This document shows, piece after piece, positions 9,434-16,853 of a stretch of 64,000 nt of DNA; position 1 is the first letter of the stretch; each line of letters begins with the position of its first letter. The DNA is from PALSA-1004 sp963804885. Lineage in GTDB: Bacteria > Pseudomonadota > Gammaproteobacteria > Burkholderiales > SG8-41. Location: positions 186,001 through 250,000 of the forward strand of contig CAWDSF010000005.1 in assembly GCA_963804885.1 (NCBI GenBank), in the 5' to 3' direction. Below the pieces are notes generated by a model. The model was not told the origin of the DNA. It saw only the letters and a program-made list of their open reading frames with translations, and did no database searches. The position numbers and the translations under genes were made by a program.

Positions 9434-10543
9434 TTAAAACAATGCGAGTTGCGGACCGTCATCGCGCTTCACGGCCGGCGGCTTGAAGCGCGTCGTCACC
9501 GGCGTGCGGTGCCGCTTGCCGGTATCGAATCCGTACCGTTTGCTCGCAATTTCGAAGCGCTTGCCGAGCAATTCCGCGAGTTCGCCGGCGCCCACCATGC
9601 GGCTGCCGAATTCCGGATCGTTGTCGCGCCCGCCCCGCATTTCGTGCACGCGGCTCATCACGTGCTTGGCCTTCAGCGGGTAGTGTACCTCAAGCCAGTT
9701 GCGAAACAGGTCTTTGACCTCGTATGGCAGCCGCATCAGCACGTAGCCCGCGCTGCCGGCGCCTGCCGCGTGCGCCGCTTCCAGCACCGGCTCGATTTGA
9801 TGGTCGGTCAGGAACGGTATCACCGGCGCCACGAGCACGCCGACCGGTATGCCGGCGGCGGACAGGCGCCTGATCGCCTCGAGGCGGCGCGCGGGTGCGG
9901 AACAGCGCGGCTCGAGACGCCGCGCGAGCTCGTGATCGAGATTGTTGATCGAGATGTATACGTTGACGAGGTGCTTTTCCGCCATTGGCGCGAGGATATC
10001 GATGTCGCGCTCCACCATCGCGTTCTTGGTCACGATACCGACCGGGTGCTCGCACTCCGCCAGCACTTCGAGAATGCCGCGCGTAATCCGGTATTCGCGC
10101 TCGATCGGCTGGTAGGGGTCGGTATTGGCGCCGAGCGAGATCAGTTCGCAGCGGTAGCCGGGTTTCGCGAGCTCGGTGCGCAGCAGTTCGGCCGCGTTGA
10201 CCTTCGCAAACAGGCGCGTCTCGAAGTCCACGCCCGGCGACAGGTTCACGTACGCATGGCTGGGCCGCGCGTAGCAGTAGATGCAGCCGTGCTCGCAGCC
10301 GCGGTAGGGATTGATCGACTGCGTGAACGGTATGTCGGGTGAACTGTTGCGCGAAATGATACTTTTCGCGTGCTCGATCGTGACGTGCGTCTTGAGCGCC
10401 GGCAATTCTTCGTCCGGCGCCGTATTCCAGCCATCGTCAACCGCCTCGCGCGCGATTTTTTCGAAGCGTCCTTCGGGGTTGATCGCAGCGCCGCGGCCTT
10501 TGCGGGGCGCGGCATGTTCGTGATTGACGGTTCTCAGTGCCAT
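9434..10543 (-). CDS. PA0069-family radical SAM protein
   Basis: A 369-residue protein with the radical SAM cluster motif CxxxCxxC (Cys83, Cys87, Cys90 in RGCEHGCIYCYAR). NPYRGCEHGC with the following PSH matches the PA0069/SplB-like subgroup. SLGANTDPYQPIE and ITRGILEVL are family blocks for SAM binding and the barrel. The reaction of this group is not established; DNA-photoproduct-lyase similarity is only distant. The gene is followed on the same strand by the lipoprotein amidohydrolase and preceded by a 98-residue unknown gene whose stop lies three bases from this start, so all three may be co-transcribed. Confidence 0.9.
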   Translation of the reverse strand: MALRTVNHEHAAPRKGRGAAINPEGRFEKIAREAVDDGWNTAPDEELPALKTHVTIEHAKSIISRNSSPDIPFTQSINPYRGCEHGCIYCYARPSHAYVNLSPGVDFETRLFAKVNAAELLRTELAKPGYRCELISLGANTDPYQPIEREYRITRGILEVLAECEHPVGIVTKNAMVERDIDILAPMAEKHLVNVYISINNLDHELARRLEPRCSAPARRLEAIRRLSAAGIPVGVLVAPVIPFLTDHQIEPVLEAAHAAGAGSAGYVLMRLPYEVKDLFRNWLEVHYPLKAKHVMSRVHEMRGGRDNDPEFGSRMVGAGELAELLGKRFEIASKRYGFDTGKRHRTPVTTRFKPPAVKRDDGPQLALF

Positions 10544-10546
10544 AAG

Positions 10547-10843
10547 TCACCTTAGCCAACCGCGCCGCACAAGTAAAGTCGGTGAATATCCCGGGTTAAA
10601 AGCGCCGGCGTTGATGGTCTTATCGTCATCATCACGAAATATGATGGGCGCTTCGCCGTGGCTCTGATACCGTGCAGACAGCCTGGCGAGCGGTATGCAG
10701 GGCGCAAGCTCGACGGCAAGAGATTCGTCGATCTCGCGCCTGGCAGCAAGCACCGCTTCATCGAGGGTCGCGTATGCACCGATGCGGCGGACCGCCTGTT
10801 CGCGATCGGCGAAGCTCGCCAAACCTTCGACGAAAAACGTCAT
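10547..10843 (-). CDS. Small conserved protein of unknown function, paralogue of the gene at 27.5 kb
   Basis: Ninety-eight residues, no signal peptide or membrane segment. It shares a pattern with the protein at 27542-27835: MTF[FY]VE at the start, an A-x-LDEA/LEAA helix, a REIDESL/KRTIDSAL segment, then GE-x-P-x-IFR, an acidic DDKT/EDKT and FN near the end. The two are clearly homologous but diverged, and neither matches a family I can name. The gene ends three bases before the radical SAM start. The upstream region towards 11.0 kb is shared with the divergent XRE gene. Confidence 0.65.
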   Translation of the reverse strand: MTFFVEGLASFADREQAVRRIGAYATLDEAVLAARREIDESLAVELAPCIPLARLSARYQSHGEAPIIFRDDDDKTINAGAFNPGYSPTLLVRRGWLR

Positions 10844-10990
10844 CCACCGCTCCTTTTCTTGCCTTTATTGCGTGGATGACCTGACTTCTGGATTGCGCGG
10901 CGTCGCGGACGGCAATTGCACATCGTTTTACGATACACTTCCGGCGCGGCCTTTTTGTCTTGCCTGCCCGCCAAATCTCTGTAAAATGCA

Positions 10991-11006
10991 TATCATCCGG
11001 ATGATA
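10991..11006. promoter_or_regulatory. 16-base perfect palindrome, candidate operator
   Basis: TATCATCC-GGATGATA lies 62 bases before the XRE gene, in the divergent gap between that gene and the 98-residue gene. Perfect dyads of this size are typical of repressor sites; the neighbouring XRE protein is the natural candidate ligand. This is an inference from position and symmetry. Confidence 0.5.
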
Positions 11007-11067
11007 CAGAGACAAATTTGCGTCGCCTGGCGAGCGAACTCCTGGCTGCGCCTCACCTCGAGCGAAT

Positions 11068-11286
11068 ATGACCACGACAAAAATCACGAATGGAAAACGC
11101 GCGCAGAAGCTGCGCCTCAAACTCGGACTGCGGCAGGACGAATTCTGGTCGCGCGTCGGCGTCACCCAGAGCGCCGGCAGCCGCTATGAAACCGGCAGCC
11201 GCCGCCTCCCGGTTCCACTGCAGATGCTGATCGAGCTTGCCTACGGCAACAAGCCGCTTGACGCGCTAAAGCGTCTGCGCGCCTGA
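11068..11286 (+). CDS. Small XRE-type helix-turn-helix regulator
   Basis: Seventy-two residues forming a single HTH_3 domain: LRLKLGLRQDEFWSRVGVTQ is the helix-turn-helix, followed by SAGSRYETGSRRLP for the recognition helix and loop. There is no effector domain. Such single-domain Cro/C1-like proteins act as dimers at palindromes, often their own. A 16-base palindrome lies upstream. The start ATG has a weak ribosome site (CGAGCGA). No partner toxin or restriction gene is adjacent, so it is not an obvious antitoxin or controller protein. Confidence 0.82.
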   Translation: MTTTKITNGKRAQKLRLKLGLRQDEFWSRVGVTQSAGSRYETGSRRLPVPLQMLIELAYGNKPLDALKRLRA

Positions 11287-11442
11287 CGCAGGATTGCTGC
11301 GGCGCGCTCGGGCCCCGGCCTTGCCCCTGACCTGCCGGCCCTCGCTGCTTGCCGGCGCCTGACGACCGCTTTTTCCTAATTTAGATCAAGTCCGCCGCCT
11401 TGCTTTAGGCATCCCGCATGGTTTAAATGTGTTGTGTGCAAG

Positions 11443-11471
11443 TATGACGATTTCATAGAAACCACTATACT
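11443..11471 (+). promoter_or_regulatory. Candidate sigma-70 promoter for the GntR gene
   Basis: TATACT at 11466-11471 matches the -10 consensus at five of six positions; a weak -35 (TATGAC) lies 17 bases before it. Transcription from here would begin after the upstream GTG at 11434 and supports the ATG at 11506 as the true start. Confidence 0.35.
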
Positions 11472-11505
11472 TTCGGCAAATCATTTTTTTCCGGGCCCGT
11501 CCGCC

Positions 11506-12270
11506 ATGCGTGAAAGCGGAATCAAGTCGACGCTTCCATTGCGCTCTGCGCAGCCGCTGTACAAGCAGATCGAGCGCAACATGCTGCAGTGTCTCGCGAA
11601 CGGCGAGTGGAAAGCGGGCGAGCAGCTGCCAACCGAATCCGAACTAGCAACACGCTTCGGCGTCGCGATCTACACGGTGCGCGCCGGTATCGGCGCGCTC
11701 GTCCACGCCGGCATCCTGACGCGCAAGCAGGGCAAGGGCACATTCGTTGCGCGCCACGAGCGCGATCGCACGCGCCAGGTCCTGACCAAAATCTTCGACC
11801 ATGAGCATCGCCAGATCATCCCGACCCGCCAAAAGGTAACCTTTTTCAGAAAGCAGCTCGCCGACGAGCGTGCCAGGAGCCTCTTAAGTCTCGACCAGCG
11901 ACGCAAATCCCACGTCTATCACTGGGAAGTGCTGGTCGAAGTCGATGGGGACGCCGTCTGCGTCAGGCGCATCACCGTTCCCGCCGGCCTCTTTCCCGGC
12001 CTCACGGGGAGCGTGCTGCGCGCCAATCGGCACAACCTCTACGCGCTTTATCAGGATCTGTGCGGCGTCAACATCGTGCGCCTGGAGGACCGCGTTTACG
12101 CGATCAAGGCCGATGCGCAATCCGCACGCGCGCTGGGCGTGAAACTCGGACATCCGCTGCTCAAAATCGAACGCGTCGCGTTTACCTACAACGAAGTCCC
12201 GGTTGAAATCCGCACCCACTATTACGATAGCGCGCGTTTTCACTACTGCGCCGATCAGCCGGGCGTCTAA
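11506..12270 (+). CDS. GntR-family regulator, HutC/UTRA type
   Basis: From ATG 11506 the protein has about 254 residues. The N-terminal winged helix reads PLYKQIERNML, LPTESELATRFGV, YTVRAGI and GKGTFVA, the standard GntR pattern. The C-terminal half (from about residue 90) is UTRA-like: VYHWEVLVEVDGDAVCVRRI, then LYALYQDLCG, and ends with VPVEIRTHYYDS. This domain binds a small metabolite, usually a sugar or organic acid, and releases DNA. A GTG at 11434 would add 24 residues, but a probable -10 box lies inside that segment. It converges with a DUF2520 gene, so its target is more likely elsewhere or its own promoter. Confidence 0.88.
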   Translation: MRESGIKSTLPLRSAQPLYKQIERNMLQCLANGEWKAGEQLPTESELATRFGVAIYTVRAGIGALVHAGILTRKQGKGTFVARHERDRTRQVLTKIFDHEHRQIIPTRQKVTFFRKQLADERARSLLSLDQRRKSHVYHWEVLVEVDGDAVCVRRITVPAGLFPGLTGSVLRANRHNLYALYQDLCGVNIVRLEDRVYAIKADAQSARALGVKLGHPLLKIERVAFTYNEVPVEIRTHYYDSARFHYCADQPGV

Positions 12271-12283
12271 GCTCGCGGCTCAT

Positions 12284-13159
12284 TCAGTTCGTGGTGCCGA
12301 GCGTGCGCGCGATGGCGTCGAGCGCCTTTGGATCGGCCTTCGCCTGCGCGCGCGCGAGTTCGATCGCGATCGCGCCGAGTTGCCGGTAGATCGCCGCAAC
12401 GCCCGGATCCCAGGCCGTCAGCGCATCCACTTGGCGCGCAACCACGGCGCCGTCACCGCGCGCGATCGGGCCCGTCAGTGCATCGACGGTGCCGAGCCGG
12501 AACACGTTGTCGACCGTTTCGCGCACCAGCGGCTCCATCATGCGTAACGCCTCGCCGCGCCCGAGTCCGGATTTCTCGTAGCTGCGCAGGCCCGCCTCCA
12601 TGAGCGCAGCCAGATAATTGCTCACGATCACGCTCGCGGCGTGGTAAATGGTCTTGAATGCGGGGTCGATTGCCGAGACGTGCGCGCCGACCGACTCGAA
12701 TGCCGGCTTGAGCACGGCAAGCGCATCAGCATCGCCTTCAGCGGCGCAATAGGTGCCGCTGAATGTTTGCGCCGCCAGCGCGGGGTCGGCAAAGCTTCTG
12801 AGTGGATGCACACTCGCTATGCGCGCGCCCGGCGTCATTACCGCCGCCAGCTCGCGCGACGGCGATGCACCGCTTATATGAAATACTACATTGCCCGGCT
12901 GCAGCACTCCGCTCGCTGCGAGCGCTTTGCCACAGGCGATGATCTGGTCGTCGGGCGGCGTCAGCATCCACACGTCCGCCGCACGCATTTCGGCCAGCGC
13001 GCCGACCGCGCGGCCGCTGCCGATGAATTCCACGGCGTCGGCGGCCAGTTCCTGCGTGCGATCGAGCACATCGCCGATTGCAAACGTGCCGGCGCGCGCC
13101 CACAAGCGTCCAAGCGTGCTGCCGGCGCGGCCGGCGCCAATAATATTCAAAGAGCGCAT
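12284..13159 (-). CDS. Rossmann-like and DUF2520 domain-containing protein
   Basis: About 291 residues from ATG 13159. The N-terminal Rossmann domain has GAGRAGSTLGRLW and binds NAD(P). The C-terminal helical domain contains KTIYHAASVIVSNYL and GLGRGEALRMMEPLV, characteristic of DUF2520 proteins related to ketopantoate or 6-phosphogluconate dehydrogenases. The substrate is unknown. An upstream start at 13261 adds residues overlapping the next gene's ribosome site and was rejected. The gene diverges from the SelA-like PLP gene with about 95 bases between. Confidence 0.87.
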   Translation of the reverse strand: MRSLNIIGAGRAGSTLGRLWARAGTFAIGDVLDRTQELAADAVEFIGSGRAVGALAEMRAADVWMLTPPDDQIIACGKALAASGVLQPGNVVFHISGASPSRELAAVMTPGARIASVHPLRSFADPALAAQTFSGTYCAAEGDADALAVLKPAFESVGAHVSAIDPAFKTIYHAASVIVSNYLAALMEAGLRSYEKSGLGRGEALRMMEPLVRETVDNVFRLGTVDALTGPIARGDGAVVARQVDALTAWDPGVAAIYRQLGAIAIELARAQAKADPKALDAIARTLGTTN

Positions 13160-13254
13160 AAACAGCAGTGTAGCGGGATTGCCCGTTCTTGACCGGCTTT
13201 GCCTCCCGCGCCTATCATCGAACCTCCCATCGTATTTCGCCAGGAAATCCCGCC

Positions 13255-14535
13255 ATGTCAACCGCCGCTTCTCCCGGCGCCGACCGTTTCGGCAATCCGC
13301 TCGATCCCATCGTGCGCTACGCGCGCGGCACTATCCTCGCCGGCACCGACGAAGAAGTCGCGCGCATGCTCAAAGCGCGTCAGCTCGTCGCCGAGCGCGT
13401 GCGCGCGAAAGGCCAGGACAGCGTTTACGATCTGTCCGGCATGAACCGCGGCAGCGGCATCACCAATGAGGACGTCCCGCATCTGTCGAGCCACGTGCCG
13501 TTCTTCGAGCGCTTCGAAGGCAAAACGGAGCCGTACGCGTTGAAACACATGGGCGCCGATCCCGCCCAACACAGCGCGATCATTCTGAACCGCGTATCCG
13601 CCGCGAACTTCATCGCGCTGACTACGATTCTGAAGCCCGGCGACCGCGTGCTTGCGCTGGCGCCGATGAACGGAGTCTCGCATCCGTCGACCGTGCGGCC
13701 GATCGCGATGGCGGGCGCCAAGCTGGAGGAATTTCACACCTACGCCGAGCTCGAAAAGGCCTGGCACACCGGGGGCGCGCCGCGCCTGCTGCTCATCACG
13801 CCGATCAGCGCGTCGAAACGCCACCTGCCGTTCGAAGAATTTACGAAAGCACTCGCGCTGCCGCGCAAGCCCGACACGCTTGCGTTCGTCGATGACGCGC
13901 ACATGGCTTCGCGCGTCGCGTTCTTCGAAGAGCCGCGCACGTTCCAGGTCGGCGCGATCGATCTCGCCGGGTGCTCGGCCGACAAGCACGTCGCCGGTCC
14001 GCGCGCGGGCGTGCTCGTGGGCCGCAAGGATTTGATTATCGAAATCGGCTCGCGCGCGTACGAGCTCGGGCTTGAAGCGCAGGCCGGGCAGTACGTGGGC
14101 GTCGCCAATGCGCTCAAGAATTTCGATCCGCGCGTAGTCAAGCAGGCGGGCGAGCTCGCCAAGCAGCTCGTCGAAGTGCTTGCGCAGAAATACGGCTCCA
14201 CGCGCGCCTATCTCGGCGGGCCCGGCGTGTCGATCGCGGGCGACGACGTCATCGATATCGCGCTCGAGCAGCGCGGCGGCAAGACCAAATCGAAACTGGT
14301 CGCCGTCGAAGCGGCCGGGTTGGTTGCAATGGAAATGCTCGAGAAAGACGGCGTGCTCACGATCGGCGCGGTGTCGATGCCCGGCAGCGCGCCGGTCATG
14401 CGGCTCATGATGTACCCGGACGGCTCGCGGCTCGGCATGGAGCGCATCGTTGCGTCGCTCGACGCGAGCTTCGACCGTCTCGCCGAAGTCATCGACGACG
14501 TCGACGCCGCGCGCGCCCAATTGCTGGGCGCGTAA
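13255..14535 (+). CDS. PLP-dependent SelA-like / aminotransferase class V-type protein
   Basis: From ATG 13255 (AGGAAA ten bases upstream) the protein has 426 residues. The PLP lysine is probably Lys244 in CSADKHVAGPRAG, and the Asp pairing with the pyridine nitrogen lies in VDDAHMASR (Asp213/214). The layout resembles SelA-like and cysteine-lyase-type proteins outside true selenocysteine synthases, whose reactions include elimination or aldol cleavage on amino acids. No selB or selenocysteine tRNA is near, so a selenium role is not supported. A Bug receptor starts three bases after the stop and is most likely co-expressed, hinting at an imported amino or hydroxy acid substrate. Confidence 0.82.
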   Translation: MSTAASPGADRFGNPLDPIVRYARGTILAGTDEEVARMLKARQLVAERVRAKGQDSVYDLSGMNRGSGITNEDVPHLSSHVPFFERFEGKTEPYALKHMGADPAQHSAIILNRVSAANFIALTTILKPGDRVLALAPMNGVSHPSTVRPIAMAGAKLEEFHTYAELEKAWHTGGAPRLLLITPISASKRHLPFEEFTKALALPRKPDTLAFVDDAHMASRVAFFEEPRTFQVGAIDLAGCSADKHVAGPRAGVLVGRKDLIIEIGSRAYELGLEAQAGQYVGVANALKNFDPRVVKQAGELAKQLVEVLAQKYGSTRAYLGGPGVSIAGDDVIDIALEQRGGKTKSKLVAVEAAGLVAMEMLEKDGVLTIGAVSMPGSAPVMRLMMYPDGSRLGMERIVASLDASFDRLAEVIDDVDAARAQLLGA

Positions 14536-14538
14536 CGA

Positions 14539-15498
14539 GTGAGCGCGCGCGGGCTCGCCGCTGTCGCCGTCGTCGCCACTTTCTCCGCATTCGCACAATC
14601 CTATCCGGCCAAGCCGGTGCGTCTCGTCGTGCCGTTTCCCGCGGGCGGCGGCTCGGACGTGGTCGGGCGCATCGTGGCGCAAAAGCTCGGCGAGCGTGTC
14701 GGCCAGCAGGTCATCGTCGATAATCGCGCCGGCGCCGGCGGTTCGATCGGCACCGAGGCCGTCGTCAAATCACCGCCCGATGGCTATACCGTGGTGCTCG
14801 CCTCGACTTCCGAAATCGCCATCAATCCGAGCCTGTACAGCAAGCTCAGTTACGACACCGTGAAAGATCTCGCCGCCGTCGCGATGGTCGCCTCGACGCC
14901 GATGGTTGTGATCATTCATCCCACATTCCCGGTTAGCACGATGAAGGATTTGATCGCGCTCGCCAAAGCCAAGCCGGGGGCCATCAACGTGGCGTCCGCC
15001 GGAACCGGTACCATCACCCACCTGTCGGGCGAGCTATTTCGTTCGATGACGGGCGTGACCTGGACGCATGTGCCGTACAAAGGCGCGCCCGCCGCGCTGA
15101 CCGACCTCGCGAGCGGCCAGGTCCAGGTGATGTTCTCTTCGCTGCCGGCCGCGATGGCATTCATCAAAATCAACCGCGTGAAGCCGATCGCGGTCTCCAG
15201 CCGCACGCGCGCGGACGCGCTGCCGCAAATTCCTACCGTCATCGAAAGCGGCATCCCCGGCTATGAAGTCGAATACTGGTACGGCTTGTTCGCGCCGGCG
15301 GCCATACCGCGCGACGCGCTCGCACGCCTCGGCGACGAAATCGCGGCCTCGCTCAAGCTGCCCGACATGATCACCAATCTCGGCAACCAGGGTGCCGCGC
15401 CGGGCCGGCTCACGCAGGCGCAGTTCGCCGACTTCGTCAAAGCCGAAGTCGTGAAGTGGGGCGGCGTGGTCAAGTCTTCGGGCGCGCGCGCCGACTGA
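14539..15498 (+). CDS. Bug-family periplasmic solute receptor
   Basis: A 319-residue receptor starting at GTG 14539. The signal peptide is short (LAAVAVVATFSAFAQSYP). Core motifs are KPVRLVVPFPAGGGSDVVGR, DNRAGAGGS, SPPDGYTVV, HVPYKGAPAAL and YWYGLFAPAA. It sits directly behind the PLP gene with a three-base gap, so the pair is likely translated together. It carries no internal disruption, in contrast to two other Bug genes in the window. Confidence 0.92.
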   Translation: MSARGLAAVAVVATFSAFAQSYPAKPVRLVVPFPAGGGSDVVGRIVAQKLGERVGQQVIVDNRAGAGGSIGTEAVVKSPPDGYTVVLASTSEIAINPSLYSKLSYDTVKDLAAVAMVASTPMVVIIHPTFPVSTMKDLIALAKAKPGAINVASAGTGTITHLSGELFRSMTGVTWTHVPYKGAPAALTDLASGQVQVMFSSLPAAMAFIKINRVKPIAVSSRTRADALPQIPTVIESGIPGYEVEYWYGLFAPAAIPRDALARLGDEIAASLKLPDMITNLGNQGAAPGRLTQAQFADFVKAEVVKWGGVVKSSGARAD

Positions 15499-15515
15499 GA
15501 AGGGCGGCGTCCGCG

Positions 15516-15923
15516 CTAAACCGGCATCGGCTTGCGGTTCGCGAGATTGATCCACCCGCGGGCAATTCGATAGAGCACCCAGACGCCGACTCCCAGCAGG
15601 AGCGGCACGCCGATGACCGCGCCGATGATGGTCACGATCAACAGCCAGCCGATCACGACCCACAGCAGGGCGAACCAAAACGTCCGCAACTGCCAGCTGA
15701 AATGCGAATCGAGAAACGTCCCCGCCGCCTCACTGCGTTTCACATAATTCATGATGACGGCGATGATCGAGGGCCAGCCGGTCAGGAACGCCGTGACCAC
15801 GAGTGCCGCGCTCATCAGGCCGGTGATCGCGCTGAATGCGTGGAGCCCGTACATTACGTGCGTAAGCGTCACCATGCCTTGCGGGGGACCGGCGGCCTCA
15901 ACGACTGCGTCGATGTCGGTCAT
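15516..15923 (-). CDS. Small membrane protein, DUF4870-like
   Basis: About 135 residues with three hydrophobic segments: THVMYGLHAFSAITGLM, an AALVVTAFLTGWPSII stretch, and a long WFALLWVVIGWLLIVTIIG to GVPLLLGVGVWVLY region. ATG 15923 overlaps the stop of the preceding gene by four bases (ATGA), which fixes the start. The SHFSWQLRTFWF motif between segments is typical of the DUF4870-like group. Function is unknown. It converges with the upstream Bug gene. Confidence 0.75.
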   Translation of the reverse strand: MTDIDAVVEAAGPPQGMVTLTHVMYGLHAFSAITGLMSAALVVTAFLTGWPSIIAVIMNYVKRSEAAGTFLDSHFSWQLRTFWFALLWVVIGWLLIVTIIGAVIGVPLLLGVGVWVLYRIARGWINLANRKPMPV

Positions 15924-16219
15924 TTTGTCTCCTTGTCGAGCAGGGTTACCGCCAGCGCTTCCCATTCCTGTTCGAGCGTCGTATCCGGCAGCGTGCTGCC
16001 GGCGCGCGCGTGCCAGTAGCCGGCATTGTCGAGATCGCCTTCCTTGCGGTGCAGATACGCGTGCACGCGCGCGCTTTGCTTGCCTTTAATCGCTTGCACG
16101 ATCTCATGAGCGCGCTGCCAGCCGCCCTTGGCGTCGTGCCAAAGCGCCTGCAGCAGAGCACTCATCCCCGGCGGCGGGCTGTCCGCCGCCAGCGATTGCC
16201 GGAATTCGATGATGTCCAT
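15920..16219 (-). CDS. Conserved small soluble protein of unknown function
   Basis: Ninety-nine residues, no signal or membrane segment. It is rich in aromatic residues and histidine (LLQALWHDAKGGWQRAH, VHAYLHRKEGD, NAGYWHARAG), a pattern I associate with a conserved proteobacterial family without known role. Its ATGA overlap with the membrane-protein gene shows translational coupling and suggests related functions. Confidence 0.65.
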   Translation of the reverse strand: MDIIEFRQSLAADSPPPGMSALLQALWHDAKGGWQRAHEIVQAIKGKQSARVHAYLHRKEGDLDNAGYWHARAGSTLPDTTLEQEWEALAVTLLDKETK

Positions 16220-16376
16220 GGCGTCAACATTCTACTCTGCGGCTTGCGACGAGTCGCCGGCATGGCGCACGCACCGGCTACTATGGTCCGGGCACTTGCA
16301 AAAGATCCGCCCGCCCTCACCTTCCTGCGTGATCTCTGGTACGATTCAGTTTTCTATCGGCATTCAAGGAACTATC

Positions 16377-16781
16377 ATGGCTCTGCAACCGGAAGGCAAA
16401 GGCGTCAACCTGACCATGGACGCCGCCAGCGTATACCGCGAGGACGTCTATACCGACCGCAAGGTCGGCACTATTCGCTGCCTGACGCCGGTCAATAGCG
16501 ACGGTACGCCGGATACGGGCCGCAAGCGTCGTTCATAGGCGAGGCCCAGATCATTGACCCCGATGGGCGCGATACCGGTGACGTTCGAGATCGAAGCCAC
16601 GGCCTTGCCGAAGCGATCAAGAACTACGAAGAAGCCGCGAAGGAAGGTGTCGAACGCACGGTCAAGGAAATCCAGGAATACCGCCGCCAGGCAAGCGTCG
16701 TCCATCGTCATTCCGCAGGGCGGCGCGGGCGGAATGCCCGGTCTCGGCGGCGGTGGCGGTGGAAAAATTCAGATTCCGTGA
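16377..16781 (+). pseudogene. Conserved hypothetical protein, about 133 residues, frame broken by four small indels
   Basis: Pieces in alternating frames join into one protein: MALQPEGKGVNLTMD..RCLTPVNSDG, then SFIGEAQI, then MTPMGAIPVTFEIEATAL, then AEAIKNYEEAAKEGVERTV and EIQEYRRQAS, then SIVIPQGGAGG and a glycine-rich tail ending GGKIQIP. Breaks fall near 16528 (one base lost), 16553 (one T extra), about 16613 (one base lost) and 16690 (one G extra). The reading is smooth only with all four corrections. A mid-protein helix and a Gly-rich tail are visible; I do not know its function. The end of the gene meets the palindromic repeat at 16784. Confidence 0.62.
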
Positions 16782-16783
16782 CC

Positions 16784-16853
16784 GTCATGCTCGCGCAGGC
16801 GGGCATTCAGAAACGTATTAATTCGCCGGGATTCCGGCCTACGCCGGAATGAC
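16784..16853. repeat. Pair of palindromic intergenic repeats (REP/BIME-like)
   Basis: Two stem-loops in tandem: ATGCTCGC with GCGGGCAT (16787-16794 and 16799-16806, one G-T pair) and a perfect ATTCCGGC-ctac-GCCGGAAT (16831-16850). The second contains the stop codon of the CocE-type gene at 16839-16841 and encodes its last residues. The pair may also terminate the two converging genes. Confidence 0.6.

Noticed and set aside
11287..11505. FNR/CRP-like box near ATTTAGATCAAG
   Set aside because: Only one half-site resembles the consensus; symmetry is too poor to claim.
13255..14535. True selenocysteine synthase SelA
   Set aside because: No selB, selD or selenocysteine tRNA nearby, and the protein partners with a solute receptor.
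13258..14682. Minus-strand frame of 474 codons opposite the SelA-like gene
   Set aside because: Antisense shadow produced by high GC; the plus strand has PLP motifs and a ribosome site.
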